Shown: piece after piece, positions 22,409 to 34,800 of the stretch
Layout: each line of letters begins with the position of its first letter
Position numbering within the stretch: position 1 is the stretch's first letter
DNA from: Juglans regia
Lineage: Eukaryota > Streptophyta > Magnoliopsida > Fagales > Juglandaceae
NCBI RefSeq assembly: GCF_001411555.2
Contig: NC_049916.1
Coordinates: forward strand, 5,704,001 to 5,768,000
DNA: 64,000 nucleotides
Direction: 5' to 3'
Made by a program: the position numbers and the translations under genes
Notes under the pieces: model-generated
What the model saw: only the letters and a program-made list of their open reading frames with translations
The model's database searches: none
Told to the model about the DNA's origin: nothing

Positions 22409-23931
22409 TGTAACACCCTGCTCCCCATGGTTAATAATAAAGTTACTTTTAAAAATTTTCAGGGAAGCCGGAGTGCTACTGAACTGAACTTGAGTTTAAA
22501 ATATTTTCTTTTATTCTAAAGAAAGCGCAAGGTACAAAGATTTTATAAAATCATTTTTTAGAAAAAAAAAATATTGAGATCATAAAAGGGAGTGTACGGT
22601 AGCATTTATTAAAACTTCTCAAAATCTATGCCATAAAAATTATTTAAAATCTTTGTACATGACCTAGGCCACTATTACGCATCCCTGAACAAAGTCTTGT
22701 CCTGAAACTCTACCTTCATAAATATTTTGAACAGAGATGGTTTAAAAATATAAAAACAAATTAAAATGAGTTGATGACTCAATAAGAAACTCATCATAAT
22801 GTAAACATACTTAATATAAGGTTTTCATAAAATATTTTATGATGAGCTTAAAATTATGACTGATTATACTGATACTTATGTTATGACTGACTAATTTATC
22901 TGAATTAACTGATTGGCCAACACACATAACCTTGTGTGCAAAGTTGTGCATCAGTCCCAGGTCCTGCGGCCGCAAGGGGAGTCCCTGATAGTATTCTGAC
23001 ATACTATGGCGGACTTCGCTTGAGTCTGTGGCTTGCATATCCATCCTGAAACTGTATTGGTACCATACATCTGAATGACCATCTGATTAAATTGATCTGA
23101 GTTTATCTTACACTTGATCTTATGAAAACTTACGTGTTTTATACAATATCATATGCATGAGATGCGTAATACATATATAACTACAATATGCAGAATGAAA
23201 TATGATGAATGACGTGCTTGCAAATGTCATGACATGCGTGGTACATAAAAACTGGCTTTAACAATTATATATATAACTAGCTGACGTATACTAATTCTAA
23301 TTTATGATCAAGCTACTTACCTTGTAGAGTTTATTCCTAAAATTTTCAACACAAAATCGATCACGGTGCGATGGAGGGATGACGGTGGTTGTAACTAGGA
23401 GGGAGGAAGATATGATGGTGGCCTTACCGTGTTTTATGGTGGGGGAGATGAGGCAACGACATGCTGAAGGTAAAAAGAGAGCTAAAAAAAAAAAACCTAC
23501 ACTTGAAAAGGTAGGTGCACGTACAGTGCATGAGACTCTATTTATAAGATGATATGAGTTGGGTTTAGAAATTTTAAGGTGAAAAGGATTCAAGAATTGT
23601 AATCCTATTGTGTTTGAAATTAAAGACATACTCTAGCATTTCATTTAATGTAGGATTGAGAGTGACTTATACTGTGTAGGAAATTTCAATTATTGATAAT
23701 TTTAAATTGAAATAAATTTCTAATGGTCAATCTTTAAATTTTAAAAAGAGTCTAACTCTTTCAATAAATAATAAATGAGATATAACCTAGTTATTGAGCC
23801 TACTTAAAACTTCTAATCAATTTAAATAATTTATCGTTCGTGAGTTTATCCAATATGACTCATTAAATATAATTTAGGTCCAATAATAATTATCAATATT
23901 CTAACCTTATAATTTTGGACCAATTGTTACA
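22409..23931 (-). repeat. LTR (left copy; 3' LTR of minus element)
   Basis: Pairs with 24843-26342. Shared blocks include ccatggttaataataaagtt, gatgagcttaaaattatgac and gatgatgg. Confidence 0.85.
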
Positions 23932-24842
23932 AACTCCCCTCCTTATAAAAATTTCATCCTCTAAATTTGTTAGACCTCAAATAACATTCAATACTTATTC
24001 GCTACATGCTTTTCATGTCTCTATACTCCTCAATCATTTAGTTGAACCTAATATTAAAAAAATTTCTGATCGTGATCATATTTTGGTCTGATGCCTCACT
24101 AATCCTTTAGGCGTACACGTTAGCATGCTACATGTTAACACTTAACCATCATACACCCCAAATCCAATTCAAGCCTAAACAAATATCAACCTTAACAATG
24201 GGATTGGTAAACTCACCCAACAATTATCTTAACTCCACATACAATAATAACTAACTAACTCCACATAAATAAAATTCTACACATGACACAATAATAATAA
24301 AATTTCCCACCTAAAATGATAACCTCAATAAATCGTAACCTAAGACTCTCTAAAGCTTGGGTCCTAAATCTTACAACTCGTAGTTGGCGATAGAATCGTG
24401 TTACTTATAGAATACAAGAGTACCACCAATCATCATGAAATACCATTTACTATACATAAATTTATGTCATAACTTCAAAAATCTTCTAAATTCATTCTTA
24501 ATTTCTTCAAATAAAACTCCACAAAATTATAAGACTATTTCCTCATGAACATATGCATCGTTAATCTTAAAAGCAAAACTTTCTTACCTCACCTTTACAA
24601 ACTTCCATATCTCATGCTCTACAACTCTTTTATGTAGTAGGTGCATACGTCTAAAAGTATATCTGAAACTTAATTATAACAACAAAACAGTAATAGTTCA
24701 AGATACCTACTGCAGAGCGGGACATGCCTTGGGGAGACTTTGGCCTATATATATATATATATTTTTTAAAATATCGTTCTTTGAAAAATTTTCCTTTTTT
24801 TTATAAAGTCTACAGAATCTTCAACCTGTTTCTGATACCAAC

Positions 24843-26342
24843 TGTCACACCCCGGCCCCATGGTTAATAATAAAGTTACTTTTAAAAATTCTCGAAGAAA
24901 CATGAGTACTATATTAAATTGAAATTGACTTAAAAATATTTTATTTTATTCTAAAGAAAGCGCTAGGTACATATATTCTATAAAATGGTACTTTATTAAA
25001 AAAAAATACTAAGATCATAAGAGGGAGTGTGCGTAAGCATATATTAAAATTCCTCAAAATCTGTGCCATAAAAATTATTTAAAATCTCTGTACATAACCT
25101 AGACCACTGTCAACGCCTCCCTGGACTAAGTCTCATCCTGCAACTCTATCTTCATAAATATTTTGATCTGTGATAGTTTAAAAATATAAAAATAAACTAA
25201 AATGAGTCAATGACTCAGTAAAAAACTCATCATAACGTAAACATACTTAACATAAGATTTTCATAAAATATTTTATGATGAGCTTAAAATTATGACTGAT
25301 CATACTGATGTTTATGTTATGAATAACTGATTTATTTGAATTAACTGGCTGGCCAACACGCTTAACCTTATGTGCGAGGTTGTGCACCGGCCCCACATCC
25401 AGCAGACATAAGGGGAGTTGCTGATAGTATTCTAGCAGCTATAGTGGACTACGCTTGAGTCCGCGGCTTGCATATCCACACTGAAACTGCATTGGTACCA
25501 TGCATCTGAAAGACCATATGAGTAAACTGATATGAGTTTATCTTACACTTGTTCTTATGAAAACTTATGTGTTTTATACAACGTGAGATGTATGAGATAG
25601 ATAATATATATATATATATATAACTATAATATGCAGAATGAAATATGATGAATGACGTGCTTGCAAATGTCATGACATGTGTGATATATAAAAACTGGCT
25701 TCCAAAGAACTACCTTTAACAATAATATATATAACTAGTTAACGTATGTTAATCCTAATTTATGATTAAGCCACTTACCTTGTAGAGTTGGTTCCTAAGA
25801 TTTTCGACACAAAACTGATCATGATGCGATGAAGGGACGACGGTGGTTGTGATTAGGAGGGAGGAAGAGATGATGGTGGCCTTGCCATGTTTCATGGTGG
25901 GGAGATGAGACTACGTCATGTTGAAGGTAAAAAGAGAACTAAAAACAAAAAGCCTATGCTTGAAGAGATAGGTGCATGTGCAGTGCATGAGACTCTATTT
26001 ATAGAATAATATGGGTTTAGGAATTTTAAGGTGAAGAGAATTCTAGAATTGTAATCCTAATGTGTTTGAAATTAAAGACATACTCTAGTAGTTCATTTAA
26101 TATAGGATTGAGAGTGATTGAAATTGTGTAGGGAACTTCAATCAGTGATGATTTTAAATTGAAATAAATTTTTAATGATCGATTTTTAAATTCTAAAATG
26201 AGTCTAACTCTTTTAATAAATCATAAATGGGCTTTCACCTAATTATTGAGTCTAATTAAAACTTCTAATCATTCTCAATAATTTAGGTTCAACAAAAATT
26301 ATCAATATTTCAACCTAAGAATTATTGGTCCGGGTGGTTACA
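24843..26342 (-). repeat. LTR (right copy; 5' LTR of minus element)
   Basis: Opens tgtcacaccccggcccc on the + strand and ends ggttaca. The minus-strand primer-binding site lies immediately left of it (about 24830-24842). Confidence 0.85.
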
Positions 26343-26490
26343 GAAAGAGAGAAGGAAGAAATTGACAAAGACTTGAGAATGAAAAGAGTGTCAGGAGAAA
26401 AAGTGGAGATATGACGTAAATGAGAGAAGATGTGACATAAAACAATGGAAGAGCAGAGGATAAAGGGGGATTCTGCCATATGACTAGGGG

Positions 26491-26868
26491 CACTACAACA
26501 AAAAATTGCTATTGGGACAATTTTTGTTTGGAACGAAATGAAAATCGTTCCAAAAAATGAGATGTAGGGACGAATTTCAAATTTCATTCCTAAAAAATGA
26601 CGAAAGGTGTTTACTGTTTGAACAGTATATTTTGGGATGAGAATTTTTGTCACTAATAAGATAACTGTTCGAACATCCAGGAAAAAAGTTTGAACAGAAT
26701 AAAATTAGCATTTGAACGAAAATGATATATGATCGAATGATAATTTGGAGCGTTTAGTGAAAACATTTAGCGGGTTATTGACTTAATGTTCGAACAACAT
26801 ACAAAAAGGTTTGAATTCTAAGGTTAAACAATGTTCGAATAGATATTATTTATGATTGAATAGTAAAT
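26491..26868. mobile_element. Truncated second copy of the TTCGAACG CACTA family
   Basis: Starts CACTACAACAAAAAATTGCT and follows the left end of the 304-2295 element closely for about 110 bases (ggacaatttt, cgaaatgaaaatc, aaaaaatgaga). Decayed gttcgaac-type motifs lie at 26650-26850. No right TIR was found. It sits inside the LTR fragment 22317-27287. Confidence 0.75.
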
Positions 26869-27287
26869 TGGCTTCTTCAACTTCAACTTCTTCAGCTTTT
26901 TCAACATCACGAGAGGGACTCTAGCATCGAGATCTAAACCAGAAGACATAACTCATATCTCCATTGTAAAACGAGGATGAGAGACTATGAGAAGACTATA
27001 AGAGATTATAAAACAATCACTTTATAGTGGATCCTCCTCTCTCCAAAACCCCCGTGAACGTAGGCTTAATGCCAAACCACGTAAATCTTTGTATCCCCGT
27101 CTTTTATTTTTCCTGCATTTGTTTACCACTAACCGCCATGTATGTACTCACTAGCGTCGTACAACCATACCGGACCACCGCCAGGGGCTATACGCTACAC
27201 AGATTAAGGTCCAAATAGTTTCACCAAGCCGAAAATGACTATTTCTCTCCTTCCGGCCTGTTGCGCTACTTTTAGGCGTTAACATTT

Positions 27288-28216
27288 TCAATATATATTC
27301 ATTATATATATATATATGTATACACACATAAATACATACATGCTTTACACAATGGCGATATTTCAATACATAGAAATATCTCTCTCTAATTTTTTCTTAT
27401 AACTCCTAGATTTATATAATTTCTATATACTATCTATTTTCAAGGATGATGCCCTACTAAAATTAAATTAAAACTAAGATTAGGAGAAATAATAAACTAT
27501 TGACATTGACCTCAAAATTTTTTATCATATAATATTAAGTTTCTTAATATAGAATCCAAAGTGAAAATACAAGAAAAACCATTTAATATTGATGATTTAT
27601 ATAAAAAATAGGAGAGATGATTTATCCTCTAAACTTCATTGAGTAAAGAAAAACTTATTTAAGGTCCCGATTGTAATATTCTATGGCGCTTAATGTGACA
27701 CCAAAATAGATAGATTTTGAAATTTGATGAACAAGCTTAAATATTAGAATGAAAGATGACATTTTAAAAGATCACTTGATAGTTTCTAAGAAGAAAACAA
27801 TCCCTAAATATTTCATATTTACAAAAATAATAATGGATGAATATTATTCTATGAAATATTATCGTAAAAAATTTGAAACAGACATTAATTAAGTTATGTT
27901 TTTAAAATTTTATTTATACATTATTTGGCAAATTATCGAGATTTAATTTTATATACAGTTATGTTTTATGGTTTTGTAATATTTTTTCATTTTACATAAA
28001 CATCTTATTCGGTAGAAAAGCTGCCTAAGAAAAATTACAGGTTCCACCATTGCAGTTATATATACATGTATTTATTTTATTAATTATCAGCTTATATCAT
28101 GTATATGTATGTGTATTTAGTTAATTCCGAAACGGTGCACCGAAATGCACTGATATCGATATATTATGTTCCAATGCTTAAATTGGAATGATCATCGGAA
28201 TGAAAGTTTAAAATAT
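27288..28216. other. AT-rich spacer, no gene
   Basis: A short (TA)n stretch at 27303-27320; otherwise nothing recognisable. Confidence 0.45.
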
Positions 28217-28495
28217 GAGAAATGATATTTACAGTCATAAAGTGCGCAAGCGCCATACACTCTTTTTAAAAAACTAAGTATGAGACTCATATGAAAAAAT
28301 TAATTTTTTAAGAGAAATGATATTTGCAATCATAGAGTGCATAAGCGCCGCACACTCATTTTGAACAAATTGAGTAAATATGAGACTTATATGAAAAAAT
28401 TAATTTCTTAATAGTGAATATCACTCTTTTTCAAAAGGAATATGCAGTGCTTGCACAACTCATAACTGCATCTAATATTACTCTTAAGTATTTAG
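28217..28495. mobile_element. MITE (GAGAAATGATATTTACAGTC family) with an internal 95-bp tandem duplication
   Basis: The left end gagaaatgatatttacagtc pairs with the right end, which reverse-complemented reads gagtaatattagatgcagtt. The left portion (28217-28311) is repeated at 28312-28409 with scattered changes. Non-coding. Confidence 0.65.
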
Positions 28496-28619
28496 TATTT
28501 TGAAGTTAACTTATTGAATTTTATTTTTCTTCCTATTTTAATGTTTAATTTTCTATGTCCTTTTATCTTTAGTTTAGTTAAATTTTAAAGTGTTTTCAAA
28601 CTTCTTTTATATTTTATTG

Positions 28620-28620
<1 letters not shown>

Positions 28621-28656
<36 letters not shown>

Positions 28657-28658
28657 TT
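28621..28658. repeat. (TTA)n microsatellite
   Basis: About 12 TTA units; a second shorter run lies at 28697-28719. Confidence 0.9.
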
Positions 28659-28921
28659 ATCATTTTTTTATACACGTCCTTTTCTGTTATTTATTTATTT
28701 ATTATTATTATTATTATTTATAAAGTGGTAGTTGTATGTTATGCTTGCATTTTTCATTTACTAGACTAACATAGTTTTGAAGGGGAAATCAGTTTGAAAT
28801 GCCAATACAATGGTCTATTTTGAAACTTTTAGACCACAAGTACTAATTTGAAAATATTTCAAACTTCAATGACTTGTAACTAATTTACCTTTGAAATAAA
28901 TCGAGAATATAAGAGGAGACA

Positions 28922-29150
28922 GGCAGGTTTGAGAGGTGAGATGAGAATTTTATATTTTATTTTGAAGTTTAAAATATTATGTTTTAATATTATTATTGTT
29001 TTGAGATTTAAAAAAGATGTATTAAGATTTGAAAAAGTTGAATTGTTTATTATATTTGGTATGAGGATTTGAAAAATATGTAATGATAAAATGAGATGAG
29101 ATGATAATTTATGTTTTGTCTTGTGTCCCAAACATGTCCTAAGATCTCAT
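28922..29150. mobile_element. MITE copy D
   Basis: Left end ggcaggtttgagaggtgaga, right end ttgtgtcccaaacatgtcct. Same family as 9964-10165. Directly followed by copy E. Confidence 0.65.
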
Positions 29151-29151
29151 T

Positions 29152-29532
29152 TGGATGTTGAGATGAGATAAAAAATTTATAAATAGTAATGAAATTATTT
29201 AGAAATAGTAGTAAAATAATTTGAGTTAAGATGATTTATTAGGTTTTAAGAAATGAGAGAGAAAATATTGAATAAAAATATTATAAAGTTAAAATATTGT
29301 AAGAATATAATTTTTTAATATAAATTTTATTATGAAATTTAAAAAAATTGAATTGTATTTTGTGTTTTATTTAAAAATTTAAAAAAATTATAATGATTAG
29401 ATAATAATTAGTTGAAAAAATTAAATATTTAAAATTGAAAAATATATTTATTTTAGTGATATTTAAAAATAAAATAAAATAATATAAGATAAGAGGCGTT
29501 GAGATAGTTATACAAACGTGAAACGACACCTA
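29152..29532. mobile_element. MITE copy E (longer subtype)
   Basis: Left end gatctcatttggatgttgag, right end gttgagatagttatacaaac then gtgaaacgacacct. Its interior (aaatagtaatgaaattattt) resembles copy B. Confidence 0.6.
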
Positions 29533-30339
29533 AAGAATCCCAACAAAGATTACATTCAAAGACGCAAAATGAAGATGACAAGGAATACGGAACTGAATTA
29601 ATTGGTGCTTGTAGCTAAAATGGGAACTGCCTAAAGCTATAATTTATAGATTGCCCAACTGGTGAACTACGGAGATTCGAATGAGACCTTAATAAGATCA
29701 CACGTGGCAGTATTACCATTACCGCCGGGTTTATACCTCAAAGATCGTAAGGATGACTTGCAGTTGCAATTGAACTCTTTTTTTTTTTGAAATCGTTAAA
29801 TATTCTAAAAAAATAATATTATATATAGTTTTAAAATATATAAATTTCGTATTTTTTTTTTACAAAAAATAGATTTTATTATTCAAAAATAATTTCATTA
29901 TATGAATTACTCATTTTTTTAAAATTAGAATATGTGAAATTTAAATACGTAATCCGTAAAATTGTAAATATTTATTTCTGTTCTAAATGTTTTGTTTATC
30001 TCTCTCAATTTAAACCATTCAATTGAATCACAAAATCGATGACAATCTAATAGAAAAAGGAAAATAATTGAAACAAAACGAAAATAACGTAGAAATGGTG
30101 CGCAGAGTGTGTGTAACTTATTTCTTAAAATTTTCAACCTAGGATAGATAGTGCTTGGTGTCGTGTAATCTGTGATCAACAGCGGTTTTGTTTCCATAAA
30201 ATAACAAATCTAAAAACTATTTTTTAGAGGAAGAAAGTCGGTGTCTGTCGCCTCTAACAACCAATTCTCACACACGCATCCCTCTCTGTCTCTTTCATCT
30301 CCCCCAGAATTCCTTCACCTATCAAGCTTGTTGTTGGGT
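29533..30339. other. Upstream region of YAK1, distal promoter not resolved
   Basis: Mixed-composition DNA with no TE signature, lying between the MITE pair and the gene. A pyrimidine-rich block at 30270-30310 precedes the TATA-like run. No specific cis-element is claimed. Confidence 0.4.
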
Positions 30340-30774
30340 CGCAAGTTTATATCATTTATATATAATATCTCTTGTTGTCGATATCCAATCCTTCTTCTCT
30401 TCTTCCTGTTGATTTGTTGTTGTTGAGAGCTTTCTGTGATTGTAAAGTTTGAAAATTTATCATTAATCTGATTGATCACGTTTGATGGTTCTTTTGGGAG
30501 CTGGATTGTTGTGAGAGCGATTCCTGTTAATGAAGAAGGATGGGATTGGAATCGGTTGGGGTTTGGGTTCGTTGAATTGGAGGAGGAGCTCGACGCCCAA
30601 TTCGACAATCGGGTTGGCGGGTTGGTCCGATCGGTAATTGGTTGATTGAATCGTATTTTTGTCGCTTTGTATTTGTTGTGTGCGAAGAAGGTTATTGTGG
30701 AATCAATGTTGGAGGCATTGGGTGAGGTCAGTTTCTGGGTCGGTGCTTGATTTTGGGACTTCTGGGTCTGTGCC
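30340..30774 (+). promoter_or_regulatory. Candidate core promoter and 5' leader of YAK1 with three small uORFs
   Basis: A TATA-like run (tttatatataatatc, about 30356-30370) lies some 400 bases before the start codon. A pyrimidine-rich stretch (30270-30310) sits just upstream. Three upstream ATG frames are visible: 30485-30514 (9 codons), 30530-30637 (35 codons, beginning MKKDGIGIGWG) and 30706-30750 (14 codons), the last in frame with the main ORF and ending 24 bases before it. The transcription start was not determined, and a 5'UTR intron cannot be excluded. Confidence 0.4.
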
Positions 30775-30954
30775 ATGGATGAGGTCGGCCGTGTCAATGA
30801 CACAAAAGAATCGGGAGGCTGTGGTACCAAGGAATTACCATCGTCATCGGCGGCGGTGGCTGGGGGCTTTGTTTGGAAGCCGAGTCAGCTCGTGTTTAGT
30901 CCTTATGAAACTGTGAACAAGGCACGAACTTTGCGCGTTGTTGTCCGAAAACCT
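30775..30954 (+). CDS. YAK1: YAK1 exon 1 (coding part)
   Basis: Sixty codons, from MDEVGRVND to VVVRKP, ending in phase 0 at donor gtaagt (30955). The N-terminal segment is low in known motifs; [16 protein letters not shown] is the kind of short conserved stretch seen near the start of plant YAK1. The start is fixed by the upstream in-frame TGA. Confidence 0.88.
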
Positions 30955-31819
30955 GTAAGTGTATTGGCTTTTAGTTTCTGTTGCAAGTCTCTTCAGTTTC
31001 ATTTTCATTGTGCATGTTAAAATATGGTTTTGTGTATCCTGCCTGTTGTTTATAAATTGAGTCCTCCATTGGCACATACTATGATAGAGCAGCTGCCTTC
31101 ACAAGTGAACCGTGGGTCAATTTTGGAGTAGGTCTAATGTGGGGGGCTTAGAATGTCCTGATTCTCAGAGTGCAAGTAGAAGAGGGGTTTTTCATTTTTT
31201 GTTTTTTAACATCGAAGTTGTTAAGTAACGAGACGTTTTTTTTTTCCTTTTCTAATTGGTAACTAGCCTACGAACCACGTGATATTTGAACCTATGACCT
31301 CACCATCATTCCCTTCTGGTTTTGGCGGGGGGGAGCGGCGGGGAGGAAGGAAGGGGGGATTGGAAATGCCATTTGGCCTGAAGGCCTCTGACATTACTCC
31401 CTCAATGTTCAAGAATGCTTGGAGAAAGATTATGTCAAGCGTTTTCATTAAATAGAGGTATTTCAGAAGATTGGAAGGGCCAGAATGTTTAAGATAGTTA
31501 GGCAACTTGGGTTTAGAGGAACCATATGTTTAACGGGGTGATTTTTATCTAGTTCTACTGCCATTCAATCAAGGGTTTCCACAGACAGAAAAGCCAATAA
31601 ACAGAAGTATCTACACTGACTTCCTGCATACTTGGGCTACACCTATTTACTTGATTTAATAAAATTTCATTCTTACTTATCAAAACAAAAATAGTATTGC
31701 TCAAAAAAGTTTGCTTTATGCAGTTCCTTACAAAGAACTTTCAACTCCATTTTTAATAATCTGATTCCTGAATATATTCTAAGATCGAACTTCTTTAAGA
31801 TCATGTCTCAACTACAAGA

Positions 31820-31859
<40 letters not shown>

Positions 31860-34800
31860 CCACTTTCTTTTTTGGTAAGTATGGTCATTTTGGGTAAACA
31901 TTTTCAATAATAGAGCTCGATGTATGAGTTGTAGTAGGGTAACCATAACACTAACTTTCATAGAAATATGTTCACCAGGAAAAATGTTAAATTTCCTTCC
32001 TCAGCCTCCCTTCCCTAAAGAAGTCCCTTTGAAACGTATGTATAGATTCAAGACTAGTGAAAGTTGGCATGATGTTTATGATGAGTTAGAAGACAGTTGT
32101 TGTGGTCTATATAAATATGGATGGTGGAAGTGATAATACTTGATTTTTTCTTGCTATATCTTCCTATGCAGATTGCCAGATTATATCGACCCTTTGTTCT
32201 CTTTTAGTGGCTTGCCTTCTCTGTTGTGCTACTGGCATATTGGTTTGCATCTCCTTGGTGTTACTGAAGTCATTTATTTGAAAATAACGATACTGATGGT
32301 GCTTTTTTATATTTCTTGGTATCGCTGTGCTCTAGCTTGGTAGGAATCCTTATGGCATGTCATTTCCTTGTAATTGGTCAAAGGTCTGTTTGGATTAAAT
32401 GAGAAGGAAGTATTAGGCTCCATGTACTCTTGGGAAGCTATATGGCCTTTGGAAAATCTCAAATTTGGTATCTGATTTGGGGAAAGAATATAAACCTTTG
32501 AAGGATGCTACTTACTATCCAACTTCTGATTTTGATGTCTGATTCCTCATATTTTAATCCCATTCTGAGTTAGATATAATGGATTGATTGTAGATTTTCC
32601 ATATTGATTGCTAAATCATAATTTACTCCTATGTCCAAGGATGCCTCACACTTTGTGGATGTCATAACTTCCTTCTAACTTCATCTATATCACATGTTAC
32701 CTCATCTTCCATCAAATGTTCTTCCTTGAACAGGGGGAATTTCCCCTTGAATTATCTGAGATGCACTTGTGGAAAACTCCTTGCCGAGGGCCTATGCACC
32801 ATAGGATTAGTCGGGACTTTGTTCTAGACCCCTGATGCCAATAAAAAAAACAAAATGTTCTTCTCGGAGAAAATTATATCAAATTTTATCTAGTTGTGGC
32901 TTTTGTAAGTCAAAAGATTTTGACACCTTCAATTCTCTCAAGGGCTACACAACATGGTTGGAATATGGGGATAAAAGAAGGTTTTGAGATGATTGGATGA
33001 GAGATTGTGCACATGTCATGGCCGTCTCCTCTACCTCTATAATTATTAAAGATGCAGAGGGTACTACTTCATTGAACCTCTCAACTATGAAATGGAAATG
33101 CCAATAACGCTCTAAACTCTCCTCTTCAAGCTTGAGTTAGATGTCCATCATGCATATTTTGATATAGGTATCTAAGAGGTTTAGATGAAAACATCTCCTA
33201 GCTAACAATTTAATTTAACTTATATGCCATAACCTTCTTCATAACTGTTTCTTGCTCAAAGTGATAGTCAACCTCAATATACTTTGTCCACATTAAATAT
33301 ATGATTAAATTCCCACAAGTTGTGTATGCAATGGCCCTACTCTCTACCTTCTCGTTAATGTCACGATGTTATTTTATTTTATTTGAAATTATGCTTCCAA
33401 GCAGCAATGTTACCTCCATACCAAGCTTAGACTTCCTATCAAGACAATCACTTGTGTAATCTACATCTATAAAGCAAATGATATCAAGATTATAAGAGGT
33501 TTTAATAGAAAACCCTTTTAAGAGTAGAGTAATTGTATATACTACTCTCCTCTCCTATTTTTATCACACTTTGTAAATGTGGCCCATTCCATCACCATTG
33601 GACCATCTCTTAAATTTTTTTTTTAAAAAATAATTCAAAGGTTGGTGGGCAAAGCCACTTCATAATAGTGGGATAAGAACAAGATGATAATGTAGTATAT
33701 TGAATTTTCCTTAAGAGTATTATTCAAATATCTCAACATTCGACTCACATCATCCCAAACTTTGCATCTTGGGTTTGCGTGAATTGACTCACTGTGCATA
33801 CAACTGTGCGTACAACACAAATGAGATAAGTCAAATGGTAGTTGAGGGATTCAGTTACCCCAAAAGTCTTCTATTGTTCCCAGGATTTGTATACTGTATC
33901 CTTATATTTAAGAAGCTCGATACAAGGTGGATTTCTATGAGAATAACTGTATTCTTTAGCTTTTAAATCATTTCACACCAAAGTTCTCAACCAATATAGA
34001 TGTGCGGTTGATCTCTTTCATTCTGATGGCATAATAATGACATGATTTATTAGTGTAAAAAGATGAGTTCCTATATTGGTTTTGATTCTTTCCATATGAA
34101 TCTCTAACTTTTAGTTTTAGGGTTTGATATGACTGTTATGTAAAGCATACCTTGGGAAGGAGAGTGAACTCGCGATTAACATGTGTAACCCTTTGCATTG
34201 TAGAAATCCAAAGGGATTTTCAAACTGGGAATACATGGGTTGGGGAAAGGGAATCATGGACCCCAACTAGGCTTGTCAATCTTTTCAATGACTTGGGATT
34301 TTCACTTACCTTAGGAGCTAAGCTTGGATATGGAACATAAAAAATTAATTTGCTCAAAAGTCTGATCCTTTAATCTGATGAATACTATTATGTTTTTTTA
34401 TAAGTGAGATAAGAATTATTAATGATTAAAAAAAAGGTTCAAACAGGCACAGTCGAAGTACACTGGGAGTATACAACACATGTAACTAGGTAGAGAAAGA
34501 AAAGAGCAAGCAAGCCTTGGAAACTAAAGCCGAAGAGACATAATTTGGCTCTCATATAATCTTAAAGTGCATTAAAAATTGAAAGCTTTAAGATCTTCAT
34601 TTTTTCTTCCATATGCACCACATCACACAAATCGAAATCATTCTCCACAAGGGATCATTGTGGTGGCTACCAATTCGCTCATTCTAGCATGCTAACAATT
34701 CTACCATTCGACTAGGCTCCATCCAACTTAACCCATAAAATAAACACTGCTTGCCATAATGTGCTAACTACCTTGCAATAGAGTAGGAGATGATCCATAG

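Larger units (their letters stand above)
22409..26342 (-). mobile_element. Non-autonomous LTR retrotransposon, minus strand (TSD GAAAG)
   Basis: LTRs are 22409-23931 (1523 bp) and 24843-26342 (1500 bp), both opening TGT(A/C)ACACCC on the + strand and closing GTTACA. A perfect 5-bp TSD GAAAG lies at 22404-22408 and 26343-26347. On the minus strand the right LTR is followed by ttggtatcagaaac, an iMet-type primer site, and the far end has a polypurine run aaggaggggagtt beside the left LTR. The 911-bp interior (23932-24842) has no gag or pol motif. LTR style and primer suggest a Tekay-like Gypsy derivative. The LTRs differ at many sites, so the insertion is not recent. Confidence 0.88.
22317..27287 (+). 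mobile_element. LTR fragment of the LARD family, interrupted by two insertions
   Basis: Three pieces (22317-22408, 26348-26490, about 26869-27287) line up in order with the LTRs at 9731 and 14199: gaagggataaaatatcac, gagagaagg, gacataa, gagagggactc, gtgaacgtagg, ccggaccaccgccaggggct, and the end gcgttaaca. The gaps hold an LTR element with TSD GAAAG and a CACTA end. No partner LTR was seen, so it is a solo LTR or truncated copy. Confidence 0.75.

Noticed and set aside
30315..30830. 171-codon ORF on -
   Set aside because: Antisense to the YAK1 leader and exon 1; an open shadow frame only.
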